A stretch of DNA of 64,000 nucleotides, from assembly GCF_037392515.1 (NCBI RefSeq), contig NC_090288.1:2114501-2178500 (forward strand), read 5' to 3'. The position numbers and the translations under genes are program-made. This document shows positions 24,601-34,193 of the stretch, in pieces. Numbering within the stretch: the stretch's first letter is position 1; the number at the start of each line of letters is the position of its first letter. A model generated the notes under the pieces. That model was not told the origin of the DNA and searched no databases. It saw only the letters and a program-made list of their open reading frames with translations. Origin of the DNA: Haliotis asinina (lineage: Eukaryota; Mollusca; Gastropoda; Lepetellida; Haliotidae).

Positions 24601-24658
24601 ACTCACCCAAACTGAGACACACAAGCCAAAGAAGACCCAGCGAGCCTGGCGCAGTCAT
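15681..24658 (-). CDS. Secreted cysteine-rich protein, three chained exons (3' end not secure)
   Basis: Exon 1 is 24658-24607: ATG, then MTAPGSLGLLWLVCLSL, a classic signal peptide, ending one base into a codon at a GTGAGT donor. Exon 2 is 19075-18931 (AG acceptor, GTCTGT donor) and restores the frame. It encodes SLTQGQDCSKEFLDKVQVC and runs to KITAHC with two bases left; an alternative in-phase acceptor at 19062 would drop four residues. Exon 3 is 15829-15681 (TTGCAG acceptor, GTAAGG donor) and is absent from ATG-based searches. It encodes RNASVFVTQCFNQLYECPEH and continues to TCRLLD with one base left. All three phases agree and no stop occurs in 116 residues. The seven cysteines lie at 26, 37, 65, 76, 83, 93 and 111, and C-x10-C occurs twice. 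N68 is a glycosylation sequon. It is probably an extracellular disulfide-bonded protein. I do not recognise the family. Introns of 5.5 and 3.1 kb hold SINEs, a Tc1 relic and a minisatellite. Confidence 0.65.
16005..16190. repeat. GGT/GTT-rich low-complexity tract
   Basis: GGTGGTTGTTGTGGGTGG and variants repeat irregularly, preceded by GATAATGGTAGT-type units. Open frames over it (15955-16346) are compositional artefacts. It lies in intron 2 of the secreted-protein gene. Confidence 0.85.
16308..16596 (+). repeat. Dispersed abalone-type SINE-like repeat, best preserved copy
   Basis: It begins with GAGTGAGTGAGTGAGTTTAG, continues TTTTACGCCGCACTCAGC, AATATTCCAGCTATATGGCG, GTAAATAATCGAGTCTGGAC, GAGCATCGATCTGCGCAATT and GTCAACCAAGTCAGC, and ends CTACCCCGGGACCTTCACGG. 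I used it as the reference for the other copies. There is no obvious pol III B box, so whether it is tRNA-derived is unclear. Confidence 0.9.
16704..16812. repeat. AGT/AGC trinucleotide repeat
   Basis: AGTAGTAGTCGCAGCAACAG and related triplets run for about 110 bp. The CGCAGCAACAGCAGTAG sub-block occurs twice. Long leucine or threonine frames over it are artefacts. Confidence 0.9.
17836..17973 (+). repeat. Diverged dispersed abalone-type repeat
   Basis: ATGCCGCACTCATCAATATT, GATCTGTAAATAATCGATGC, TGGATCAGATAATCAAGTGA and GACATCAACCAAG follow the family order with many substitutions. It is preceded by a short TTTG/CTTG tetranucleotide run. Confidence 0.75.
18284..18475 (+). pseudogene. Tc1/mariner-like transposase relic (N-terminal HTH)
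   Basis: From the ATG near 18284 the frame reads MPRSQRIQHTGM, stop, QMRASITNIARTFG, stop, IRSTITEQSNT. This matches the N-terminal helix-turn-helix region of Tc1-family transposases (GMSxxAVAxxFGxSRSTITR). Several stops interrupt it and no catalytic domain follows. It lies inside the second intron of the secreted-protein gene. Confidence 0.45.
18506..18735 (+). repeat. Dispersed abalone-type SINE-like repeat
   Basis: TTTAGTTTTACGCGGCACTC, AGTATTCCAGCTATATGACG, CGAGCATCGATTTACGCAG, CCACCCGATCCCGTTTGTCG and AAGCATGGGTTGCTGA are all present in family order. Confidence 0.85.
19495..19612 (-). repeat. tRNA-derived SINE
   Basis: On the minus strand GTAGCCAAGTGGTTAAAGC (A-box-like) is followed by TTCGCTCGTCACACCGAAG and CAGTTCGATTCCCCACATGG (B box), then the body GTGTGAAGCCCCTTTCTGG and GCCGTGCTAAAAGCG. 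This is the same family as 25655-25805. Confidence 0.8.
19650..19706 (-). repeat. Fragment of the tRNA-derived SINE
   Basis: On the minus strand GGGGTAGCCTTGTGGACAAA, GCATTCTGTCGCCAC and GGGTCAGGTTCCA follow the A-box side of the neighbouring SINE. The B-box half is lost. Confidence 0.5.
19707..20709. other. Intron sequence, no secure feature
   Basis: A 173-codon minus-strand open frame (20323-20844) overlaps a second frame and has no recognised motif. Its upstream third lies in the degenerate minisatellite that follows. I treat it as chance. Confidence 0.35.
20710..21275. repeat. Degenerate 21-24-bp minisatellite
   Basis: Units of the type GATTACAGACATCGTGAAGC, alternating with GATTACAGACACCGAGAGCT, recur over 560 bp. 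Insertions and substitutions are frequent, so the array is old. It lies in intron 1 of the secreted-protein gene. Confidence 0.8.
21328..21433 (-). CDS. Possible exon, strand uncertain
   Basis: On the minus strand, CTACCTTCTTCGCAG is a good acceptor and CTAGGAG|GTGACC a possible donor. The frame between reads GTISRVQPRCVFLSGPVDSC and SVIIHAEAELILVLG. Its end phase (one base) would fit exon 2 of the surrounding secreted-protein gene, but its start phase does not fit exon 1. The plus strand also has an acceptor (GGATTTCAG) and donor (GAAG|GTAGCG) around an open frame. No family is recognised. Confidence 0.22.
22505..22600 (+). repeat. Diverged tRNA-derived SINE head
   Basis: GGATAGCGCAGTGGTTAAGG (A box) and ACTGGGTTCCATCCC (B-box-like) are spaced about 38 bp apart, followed by GTGTCTCAACTCCTGATGTC. 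No full cloverleaf is present. Confidence 0.5.
22601..24187. other. Intron DNA with simple repeats and unproven frames
   Basis: (CA)n lies at about 23503-23532, with G-rich then (GTTT)n at 23741-23776. A 65-residue plus-strand frame at 23267-23464 has a hydrophobic stretch (RLLFFLLDLFSLTLTLLQTS) after MKRKSTACAN. A minus frame near 24050-23900 starts CECNPKSDPDLPHAHVC, in phase with exon 1, but its acceptor lacks pyrimidines. Neither is secure. Confidence 0.35.
24188..24392 (-). repeat. Dispersed abalone-type SINE-like repeat
   Basis: On the minus strand the order is CACACTCAGCAATATCGGCC, CTGTAAATAGTCGAGTCTGG, ACCAGGCAATCCAGTGATCA, CCAAGTCATCGAGACTGGCC, ACCCGATGCCGTTAAGTC and GGATCTTCACAGG. 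Confidence 0.85.
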
Positions 24659-25224
24659 AGCGGTGATGTTACTGCCGTTCACGGAAGGTCCTGAAGCTAG
24701 CCTTGCACTAACGATAATGAAATTAACATCAAGGCTAGCTATGCTATCTCGAAATTCAAATTTCCTTCCTAGTCAATCGCGACGCAAACAGATTCGCTGG
24801 CGATAGACGAGGACTGCGTTCAGAGCGTGACCTTGTACTTTTTGCTCATACATTTTCATAACTGCTGAGTTAGGAGCGATGGCTGAACGGTGTGATTCCT
24901 TGCCCCGTCTTTTACAATTGCGACACGATTAGGCAGGACTAAATATGTTTCTGCATTTCCCAAGAGCAGACTATTTCACTCAGAGTAAAGTTTTATCGCC
25001 AGCGTTTCATGACTGACCCTTGGTTTTCGATATGGATCTTGAATTAGAATTGGAGAAGGATTTGCATTGACATGCATGCCCCCACGTTAACTCTTGTAAT
25101 CCTGACTGACTGAGACGGTCTAACGAACTATGAAAACATGCAACTTTGAAATGTTTTAGATGCCTTCTTTTATGGGAAGAGATTCATCATCTTCTTTTTT
25201 CGACAAAAGGACTGGTTACTCAGT
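24659..25224. promoter_or_regulatory. Upstream flank of the secreted-protein gene
   Basis: This flank must hold the 5' untranslated region and promoter if 24658 is the true start. I see no TATA box at a useful distance, and no specific factor sites can be called. Confidence 0.25.
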
Positions 25225-25330
25225 GACTCACACACTCACAAATTCACTCACTCACTCTAAAATTTAGTCACACATTCGTTCTGTTACCCACTCACTCTCT
25301 GTCACTCTTTCTTTCACTCACTCACTCATG
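25225..25330. repeat. Irregular (CACT)n repeat
   Basis: CACTCACTCACTC blocks are broken by ACACATTC and GTTACC. The motif is the same as the tail of the dispersed SINE-like repeat, so this may be an isolated expanded tail. Confidence 0.75.
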
Positions 25331-25654
25331 GATGTATGTCAGTTTCAGAGAATCTTCCTTGTCCTAACGAAACAAATAACGGGATGTCCGGTTTTGCTAT
25401 ATCAGTAGCAGGACAAGGAGCGTTATTCAATCTGACCTTTGTCAACGAAGAACTGTTCAATAACTTTACCATCACATCCTTCATTTAAGTCTTGGTTGAG
25501 AGAGAGAGAAGATGGATATTCAACATTACGACTAAAAACTGACAAGATATCACCAGGAACCACACAATGACCATATTCGGTTAAGGCAGGTACCACAAAG
25601 CCAGTAGACATCAGTAGGTGTGCATGTGTGTGCACTCGGTTTACTAGGGGGTTG

Positions 25655-25805
25655 GGGCGTTGTGTAGTCTAATGGTTAAAGCGTTCGCTCGTCACGTTCA
25701 AGAGCCGGGTTCGATTCCCCGGCCATGGACACAGTGCGTGAAACTGATTTCTGGTGATCCCTGCCGTGATATTGTATGTTAATACGAAAGTCACTCACCC
25801 ACTAA
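25655..25805 (+). repeat. tRNA-derived SINE, clear A and B boxes
   Basis: TAGTCTAATGGTTAAAGCG (A box), TTCGCTCGTCACG, GCCGGGTTCGATTCCCCGGC (B box with paired arms) and the body GTGCGTGAAACTGATTTCTG, CTGCCGTGATATTG end in TCACTCACCCACT. The B-box arm pairs perfectly, but no acceptor stem is seen, so it is not a tRNA gene. Confidence 0.8.
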
Positions 25806-27357
25806 GGAGAGGAGGCTAAACGCACCACCCCAAGATCTATAGCAAATGGTGGACAGCACACGTGGTCACAAGCTGCGTGAGTCATCAACTTATTAGACAG
25901 CAAAGAACTAATCACTATCAGGGTATAAATAAATGCAGAAAATTAAGGAATTAATATGTCGCTTATATTTTGGGCTGAAATGGTAACGAATGGAATCACT
26001 TCAGAATTCCATATAACAGTTATCCGAAATGTTATCTCACCCACTCACTCACACACTCGATCCCCGCACCCTATCACTCATTGATGCACCAGCTCACCAC
26101 TTTTCTGCGGATCTATACAAGGCAAGTAAATTCGTGGAATAGACTGGGACAGACTGAAGCTATTGGCGAGCCTCGCACATGCTTGATACTAGATGAGGCG
26201 ACAAACACATGTGCGTTCTGTCACTCGATGGTAACGCCAGTAGGAAACAAAGGTAATATAGTAGAGTTTCCTCCCCATGGTAACGACAGTCGTTTTGCTG
26301 CATTGTCACCACAGTCAGTGCTGATCGTTATTTCATGTCTCCCTGTGTGATACAGATTAGCAAAAACCAGTGCTGATGTTTTTCTGATGTGTTTTCCGTC
26401 GATGAGTCTCTGTTTCAACAATATGTCTAGATGAGAGTTTGTTACTGCCTCCCGCCAGACCAAATTACATGCTCTTTTGACGAATCTAAAGCGCCAACTA
26501 TCGCTGAAGTGAGGCATTGTCTTCCTTTATAAAGTCAAATCACGTGGTGGTTGCTGTGTCACATGAAGGCGATGATATTGCATGAAACAACATATTTCGC
26601 ACTTACACTCTGACGATATGGGTTGGGGCCGTGGTTCAGGTATCCGTTTCAAACGAACACCATTTTTGATTCTCAGTATAGACGCAATGTGGTGAGTTTA
26701 TCATTGGTGACGCCCAAAAACAATATGGCAGCAATGTTGCCTGACCCGGATTGTGTCACCCACTCACACTCCTGACTTTTAGTTGGTAACTTCTAACAGA
26801 GGCAGTTAGAAGCTGCTATGGAGAAACAGAGCAATAATTATCTTATATGGACGTGCAGTGAATACACAAAGTGCTCCCCTTTAGGTGATAGTTGGTCAAC
26901 ATGAAATGGCACGTGGAAAATGACTGAAAACCACGAACATTGCACGGCCTCATTTTCTCTATGGCTCACCAAGACAGAAAGAGTTAAAGCGGAGACATTT
27001 CACTGGGTTATCAAAAACAGATCTCCACAAAAAATATTCCAATGGATAATTATCTCTTCTGTCAGGCCAGTGCAAAGTGTAACATTCTCCTTGCGCACAT
27101 TTTTCTTCATTGATCCAAAACTGATCCATCATTTATACAGTGAAGGCAGTGTTTGAACAACTCAAACACGAGGTGCTGCTTGTGTTAATCGCAATTCTGT
27201 CACGCTAACATATCTCTGTCGATCACTCAGTTCTGGCAAATTGCATTTAGCGACTGTAACTGATCGACAATATGCACCCAGAATAACATTGTCCTGCTCA
27301 CTTAGTGACAATAGAGGCACACAATTCTATTTTCAGTATGGATGTTATAAGATTTGT
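25806..27357. other. No secure gene
   Basis: Overlapping plus (26081-26350) and minus (26221-26517) frames carry no motif. GGGTTGGGGCCGTGGTTCAG to ACCCACTCACACTC (26619-26772) looks like another worn SINE. Confidence 0.4.
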
Positions 27358-27530
27358 CAGATCCTCAGCAATATTCCAGCTATATGGCAGCGGTCTGTAA
27401 ATAATGGGGTATGGACCAGACAATCAAGTGATCAGCTTCATTAGCATCGATCAACTATGACACAGTTGGGATACGATGACATGTGTCTGACCCCTTACGA
27501 TAATAATGGATCGCGGAAGATCAGTTCTAA
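27358..27530 (+). repeat. Dispersed abalone-type SINE-like repeat
   Basis: CCTCAGCAATATTCCAGCTA, TATGGCAGCGGTCTGTAAAT, ATGGACCAGACAATCAAGTG and ACAGTTGGGATACGATGACA are present. The CAAGTCAGC and CCCGATCCCG blocks are deleted. Confidence 0.8.
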
Positions 27531-28379
27531 TCCGCCCTTTGACCGAGTCTTCCAAGGAGTACATAAAATGAATTAAATTTGTAGAACCAAACATGCAACA
27601 CTGTCGGCTGCACTAAAACACTATCTGTATAAAATACACATTTCGTATCGAGGAGATTTCCTTCCTTCGTGTCGAGTTGTTAGTGCGGATACATAAGTGG
27701 CGATTTAATAAACAGACTATTAATAGTGATATTCAATATATTTTTAGAATCCATTACAATGGCAAGGTCAGTTGAAAATATTTATTTTTTATTCCACCTT
27801 AATTTTGAAAATCACATCTGTATTGAACTTTCTGATTCTTTATTGATTTATGCAATAATTATTTTGAAATGCACTTTTATTCGAATAGAAAACAACAGCA
27901 GCAACATCGACGTGAAAGGTGTCACGTAGATATTATATGGTCTGTTCATGTGGCAATGCATGGGTTGTTGTGAGCACGTATAATGTCAAATATAGCACAT
28001 CTATCACAGAGACAGATCATAGTGACAGACCCATGTAACAAGTCGCATTGTTATGAGACCATGCATGTCCGGGGTCGCCCTGGGCGATGTCGTTTCCGTC
28101 CACGACGGACAGATAAGCCACACACCGACACGGGTTTGACGACTGCGGGAAGCATGGGGGAGAGGTAGCGTGACAAAGACGTAGTGTGCAACGTTTGAGG
28201 CAGTGTGTTGACTGCTTTCTACCGGGGCAGCGAGTGAGAGTGAGTGAGTGAGAGGTTTTACTCCGCTGGAAATATCACAGCGAAGCCGAAGGATGCGGTT
28301 TCCCACATTTTAGCAATTTTTGGAATGGAACCGATACACCTTAGCCACAAGGCCACCTCATCCAGTCAGTAGTGTGGCA
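27531..28379. other. No recognisable gene
   Basis: Frames at 27726-27929, 27983-28168 and 28004-28306 are short, overlapping and without motifs. A GTGAGTGAGTGAG run near 28230 is a probable remnant of the dispersed repeat. Confidence 0.45.
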
Positions 28380-28858
28380 GGAGGTGTTGTGGGCAGGACG
28401 TGTGGTGTGGCGGGGGGTGTTGTGAGCAGGACGTGTGGTGTGGCAGGGGATGTTGTGGGCAAGACGTGTGGTGTGGCAGGGTTCGTTGTATGCAAGACGT
28501 GTGGTGTGGCAGGGTTTGTTGTATGCAAGACGTGTGGTGTGGCAGGGGATATTGTGGGCAAGACGTGTGGTGTGGCAGGAGGTGTTGTATGCAAGACGTG
28601 TGGTGTGGCAGGGGGTGTTGTATGCAAGACGTGTGGTGTGGCAAGGGATGTTGTGGGCAAGACGTGTGGTGTGGCAGGAGGTGTTGTATGCAAGACGTGT
28701 GGTGTGGCAGGGGGTGTTGTATGCAAGACGTGTGGTGTGGCAAGGGATGTTGTGGGCAAGACGTGTGGTGTGGCAGGAGGTGTTGTATGCAAGACGTGTG
28801 GTGTGCAGGAGGTGTTGTATGCAAGATGTGTGGTGTGGCAGGGGATGTTGTGGGCAAG
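28380..28858. repeat. 33-bp minisatellite with a 99-bp higher-order unit
   Basis: GTGTGGTGTGGCAGG starts each 33-bp unit, about 14 in all. Three unit types (GGAGGTGTTGTATGC, GGGGGTGTTGTATGC, AGGGATGTTGTGGGC) cycle in fixed order at least three times, giving a 99-bp period. One unit near 28800 has lost one G. Because 33 is divisible by three, long frames open on both strands (for example 28320-28862 and 28341-28892). These are artefacts and not proteins. Confidence 0.92.
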
Positions 28859-29572
28859 GTGAATACTTATAATCCTGGTACTTATAATACAACTGATAGT
28901 TTGAAGCTTGAAGCTGTCGTTAATAACAGTGATACGATTTCATGAAATACCCAGATAAGAGCCATACCCGTGTCTGTGGATTCCAGCAAAATGGGAAACG
29001 TCTGAACCCTGCATCGCTTCCGGCTTTCTTTCCACATCCTTCCAGACACGCAGCGAAATAACGGTTTAATTGAGCAAACCTCGTTACACTCAGGTACAGT
29101 TATAAACACTGACAGGGTATTCTTCTTCATCATTACTCACGGAATTGACAACACATCATCAATTTGTTTTGTGTCAGTGAATTTCAATTTCATCGGCCCT
29201 TTAATATCGTGATTAGAAATTCTCCAAAAATATCAATTCCGAAAATGTGCGGAAAGGCATTCTTCAAAGTACCTGTCTGAGTAGCACGGCCTCGCTGTGC
29301 TTGTTGGAGTTTTGTTAGCGCGGCAATTGACGATATTTCAGCCTCAGTGTGTGGCTTATTGACGATATTTCAGATAAATTGACGTCTGAAAAAGACTACA
29401 CCAAGAGGCTTTTCGTTAAATTGCTTTAAGAACTGAAACACAACTGAAATCGTAGTGTAGAATTTCACACAAATACACTTAAATGTATTCCATAAAACAA
29501 AGTGTAAGAACATGCTCATCTCAATGAAAAACGTACATGTTGAGAAAACGCTGTCAACAGGATGTACATTAA

Positions 29573-29902
29573 GTAGCTCCTGAAAGCACGCAGTCGGAAC
29601 ACATTCAACAAAAGAACATATTTATTGCCTCATTCATCAGCGGAGAGGATCACTGGTATTCTCCAGAAGGGACTGACTCGTGGGCATTTGAAAAATACAT
29701 TAGTTTGCATTTCAATGTTGATCCTACGTTTATGGATAAAAAATCAGACAACGTCCCGGCTCTGGGATGCACTGTGCCAACGCCCATTGAAGACTTTACA
29801 ATAGTGGACTTTATATCCCCGAAACCGCTTCAACCCCGCGGTGATCCGGTGTTAGCGACAACGAGATGGACAACAACGGATGTTGTCGCCTTAACAATGA
29901 CA
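29573..29902 (+). CDS. Unrecognised open frame, protein-like composition
   Basis: From a TAA at 29570 the frame is open for 109 codons: SFISGEDHWYSPEGTDSWAF, EKYISLHFNVDP, KSDNVPALGCTVPTPIEDFT and DFISPKPLQPRGDP, to TAA at 29900. It has no ATG near its start and no pyrimidine-rich acceptor. The 3' part overlaps the end of a 215-codon minus-strand frame (29811-30458), so coding potential is ambiguous. I recognise no family. Confidence 0.22.
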
Positions 29903-29919
29903 TAATAGACTGATACTGA

Positions 29920-31061
29920 TATTGGCTCGTGTGTTCGGCGTTGGAAGGTTCGAGGTTCGAATCCTGTTGTCTAAGAAAAAGCAGGTGCTGTCTCCAGATG
30001 ATGAACGGCAGCGTGTGCACAGAGTCAGGTGAGTACTTGCTGTTGAGACCATGATCTGGTGACTGATTATCCATCAAGGCAGCATTATTAGACAGGGATA
30101 TCAGTGTGGAGCTTTGTCTCCTGTCGTTCAACAAGGGCCCCACAGTATAACGTCTTCCACCATGGCTACGCCGAATCCCAGGACAAACGACACCTTTAAG
30201 CACGTGAACGTTGATTACCTGACATGTACACCCGACCTCGCACCGCAGTGCTGTACAGGACTCGACAACATAAAATGACAATCGCGTGATTATCCAGTCA
30301 AGTCCGAAGGCGACAAGTGCTACCAGTCTACCACAACACAAGGCGTGTTTCACACCGTTGGCGACGTGTGATGGCCTGCATGGGCACTGCTGTAGACATT
30401 CGTAATATAAATCCTGTGATTGATGACTTTGTTGTCGAACATGTTTTGCCAGAGACAATATGAACGATCTCGCACCGACACCTACTGTATCTTTGTTTCG
30501 TTAATACTCTTACGTTTCTTCATCATTTATAGTGATATTTTGCTCATACGATACAAACACGCCTTTCTCAATGTTACATGTCTTACAGTCCAACATATTT
30601 CGCTCTACTGAAAATACACGTAGTGGGATTTAAGTACATTACGTAGGAGCAAACAGGTCTGACGCCAACACTAAATCACAATGCTGAATTCGCCATGGTC
30701 ACAATCACTCTCGCCATTTTGGTACAGCAATTACGAGTCAGACTGCTATGTGAATATTGACTACGTAACATTGTGAAAATTGTTACAATCTTACTCAATG
30801 GCGAAAGTTGGTTTTGTTGACTGATGTAAAACAGATTCGTTTGCATTATTTACTTGTGAATTACTTGAAATTCTCCAATAAACCTAAACATTTTTAAACA
30901 TTTTTATTTATTTCATATGTTTTTGTTGTTCAATTTTCGTTTTCGTTTTATGCTGTTGTTATCATCCTTTCAAAATGTATGCAGATGGTATGAGAGAGAA
31001 CACACGTTGACCAAGAAACGAGCCGTTATTGATGTGAAGTAAGACAAGCTTAGTAAATATG
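29920..31061. other. Ambiguous frames on both strands, tRNA-like box
   Basis: GAGGTTCGAATCC near 29950-29965 resembles a SINE B box. A 215-codon minus frame (30458-29811) and a plus frame around 30060-30270 (MATPNPRTNDTFKHVNVDY onward) cover the same DNA. Neither has motifs or convincing splice sites. Confidence 0.3.
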
Positions 31062-32588
31062 CTACTCAAAATTTGATAAGAATCATAGATATTTTTCTTT
31101 TTAAATAATCACTAACTGCATAACTGGCAAAATTGTGTTCAAGTGAAATCAAAAACGTTTTCAACAAACTTGCACGTGCATTTCATGCCATGGGAAATGC
31201 GTTTTTCATCACAGATTATGCTTTTGCTACCTTTGCACGATTTTCGCTCAGGCATCGGTGTCTGATTCTTTCTAAAATTTCAAACTCACTTGAGTGTTTA
31301 CGCCACGTTTATCAACACAATGCCCCCTCAACGTGTAAGGCGTCGCCTGACGACAGAACAACTGGGCAGATGTATTGGAGTGCTTGACGCTGGCTATTCA
31401 CAACGTGACGTTGCAAACGCACTAAACGTCAGCCAGAGCATTGTAAACAGGGCCTGGACAGCAAACTTTCGGAACAGCAGCACACCGACATGGGGGTGGT
31501 CGTCAGAGGTCGACACCCCAACGTCAACACCATTTTGTGGCTCTTCAGGCACGACGCCATCCCTTCTGGACAGCAACCAGCCTACGTAACGACCTCCTGA
31601 ACGCCTCGTGGGGTGAATGTGTCCCCCCAGACGATACGGAATCGTCTTCACAATGCAGGTCTCAACTCGAGAAGGGCATGTGTTCGAATCCCTCTGACTG
31701 TTCGACACCGGCTGGAGCGATTGGACTGGGCTGAAGATCATGTCACTTGGACACAGAACGATTGGGCTCCAGTTCTGTTCACCGATGAGTCCAGGTATTG
31801 TTTGGACTTTACAGACAGGAGGCACCGAGTGTGGCGACGTCAACGTGAACGTTTCCATGATGCCAACATCAGTGAACATCACCGTTATGGTGGTGGTGGT
31901 GGTGGTTCCATCATGGTCTGGGATGGAATCAGTAGGGGTGGAAGAGCAGGTATTCATGTCCTGGAGAGAGGAACAGTGACGGGGGTGCGGTACCGGGATG
32001 AGATCCTCGATGTTTACGTCAGACCCTACGCTGGTGCTGTTGGCCCTGAGTTCATCCTGATGGATGATAACACCCGTCCTCATCGCGCCAGGGTGGTGGA
32101 GCAGTACCTTCAGCATGGACTGGCCTGCGCGCTCGCCGGACTTGAACCCGATTGAGCATGTCCTTTCACTCCGTAGAGCACAACCCACGACTTTGGCAGA
32201 GCTCGGAAACGCCCTCGTGGAAGAGTGGAACAACCTTTCCATTGGAAACATCCGGGTGCTTATTGACAGCATGGTTCGACGTTGTCAAACCGTCATTGAT
32301 GCAACGGGAGGCCATACCCGGTATTGACACTTCATCGACTAAGAGTAATGATGGACTTTCCCCGAAAACTGTGCAATTCTTTCTCTGGTTTGCTGTTAAC
32401 ATTGTGTAATGAACACCTTTTGGTGTTGTTATCAGATTTCAAGTATTCCGTATTGATAAAAGTTCATGCCGTTCATGAATTTTCATTAACCTGAGTAAAC
32501 ACGTTTTTAAGTCAAATTTATGTGTTTTGTTATGTTAGTGGTAAATTACACTCATATAACCTAGTGATCCTTATCAAATTTTGAGTAG
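31062..32588 (+). mobile_element. Full-length Tc1-like DNA transposon, inactivated
   Basis: The ends CTACTCAAAATTTGATAAG (31062-31080) and its exact complement (32570-32588) are 19-bp terminal inverted repeats. TA follows on the right and TG, a probable mutated TA, lies on the left, so the TA target duplication is nearly intact. The length of 1,527 bp and a single interrupted transposase frame fit Tc1-family elements. Confidence 0.88.
31320..32327 (+). pseudogene. Tc1-like transposase, at least three frameshifts
   Basis: It starts at ATG 31320 with MPPQRVRRRLTTEQLGRCIG, then DAGYSQRDVANALNVSQSIV, the DNA-binding helix-turn-helix. A second frame gives ALQARRHPFWTATSLRNDLL. A third gives NVSPQTIRNRLHNAGLNSRR, VLFTDESRYCLDF (first catalytic Asp, codon at 31784) and FILMDDNTRPHRAR (second Asp, 32063-32068). 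A return to the first frame gives MDWPARSPDLNPIEHV (Glu at 32154) and the C-terminus RCQTVIDATGGHTRY. All catalytic residues survive, but the D-to-E spacing is several codons short of DD34E and the frame changes three times. The protein cannot be made intact. Confidence 0.88.
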
Positions 32589-33184
32589 TAGGTATTTTAC
32601 TGCAGGTAGGAAAAGGTGAGGAAAATCTCATTTTATTAGCAATCAATTCAACCAGGAGTTCTTTGAAAGTTAGATTATACATGATAAGTATTCATTGTAT
32701 TTATGTGCGGTTTGCCCTCTAGAGGTGAATTAGTAATCCAAGTACCGGTTTCAAACTTTTTAAGGAGATTCATGCAGACTGGCTGGCCTAGCTACGTCAT
32801 GTTCAAAACTCGCCTTGTTTCTCAGTTAACCTGCATGTTACACATCATTCCACTGTTAAACGGGCAGCAGCGTTTCACGGTGGCTGTGAAATGATCTTGG
32901 TGGACTCGAAATAAGTTCGAGATCCGGGATGTTTTTTGTCCGACACTTTTGTTTTGAGTTTTAGTTCGTAGTGCCGGCAGAATCCCGAGTCGGCAAAATG
33001 CCAGCTTGTACGGAATTGTGGAATATTGCTGATGGTCGCTTTGATAAATACTTCTCCATAACAAACGGCAACTTTCAAAATATGAGAAGCTGCCTGTTAT
33101 TCATGCCTGAATCGTACATTACTACCCAAACCTGCTTTGTCGTTTTGTAAATTTGGAGGCATGTAACACATATATTTGGGGTTA
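32589..33184. other. No recognisable feature
   Basis: Overlapping short frames (32703-32894 plus, 32822-33078 minus) without motifs. Confidence 0.45.
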
Positions 33185-33303
33185 CACTTTCTCAGCGAAG
33201 GACAGATTCTAGTGCTTTTGTTAGGTGCCAGGCGGGATTCGAACAGACACTGTCATGGCACACACAAAGTCAGCCATCTAACCCACTCAACCACACAGAC
33301 CTT
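33185..33303 (-). repeat. tRNA-derived SINE, second family
   Basis: On the minus strand TGTGGTTGAGTGGGTTAGAT (A box) and TGTTCGAATCCCGCC (B box) are followed by ACAAAAGCACTAGAATCTGT. That tail is shared with the inverted pair at 60733-60881 and differs from the CGTTCGCTCGTCAC family. Confidence 0.75.
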
Positions 33304-34193
33304 TGTTCATGATGCAAGAGACATCTATTACTCATAACGATTCATCTCTTATCATTTTGGCGCGGTTCCAGTCTACAGAGGCAAACAGCTTAGAGATGTA
33401 ATTATAATGCATGTATTTGTGAAAACAATTATGTCCAATGAAATCTCTGTTTGGAAGATTATCATCCATTCCCGCGTTCTGCAGAAGAACTGTTGTGTAT
33501 CCCGAACACCTCGGATCAAAGCTGTGTACTGCTGATTCACGTTTATAGTCGGAATCGTGGAATCGAATCTACTTGCAGCAGCCGTTTTTTTAACATATTG
33601 GAACTAATTTCATGGTTTTGAGTTAGTAAACATCAACATGCATCAGCTATGAAGCATATCATTCTGACTCACACTTTATTCCATGAAAGTCAGTAACAAA
33701 TATCACCCATGAGGAAAGGTATTGTGTTTATAGATCATATTTGGTCATTCGGCCCACAAAAAAGACCCATCAAACATGAAGAAAATTATGACTAAGGATA
33801 TTTTTCGATATTTTCACAAATCGAATTGTTTTCATAGATACGAAGATTAGAGATATATTATATACTACAGGAGCACAAAGAAATATTAAACCTGTTCATA
33901 TCTATAGCCCGCGCAGAAATTGACAAAACTGGTAATGCTGCATCTATGCGTATATTAATCCTAGCCCTCTCTCTCAACCACGACCTTTGACACAATTATC
34001 ACGTCTTGAATCATACATAGCTGAAGAAAATGTAATAATAATGTATGTTTCTGTAGGGGTCACGGTGACCTACGCATTGAAGATGTACATTGTACCATGA
34101 GCAGGCAACTTATTTTGTATGTCGCATAGAACAACATCGGCTACCAAATATATACATCTTATAAAACCATAATAATTGCCAGAAATATGACCA
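33304..34193. other. No recognisable feature
   Basis: AT-rich sequence without long frames or repeats that I can identify. Confidence 0.5.

Noticed and set aside
25655..25735. tRNA gene
   Set aside because: The A and B boxes are good, but there is no acceptor stem or anticodon arm, and the body and tail belong to a SINE.
28320..28945. Six overlapping frames of 144-183 codons (TCGVAGGVVCK-type repeats)
   Set aside because: Same artefact from the 33-bp array; both strands and several frames are open at once.
30058..30458. 215-codon minus frame and a coding-like plus frame (MATPNPRTNDTF) over the same DNA
   Set aside because: Both strands look equally coding, and neither has splice sites or a known domain, so no gene is called.
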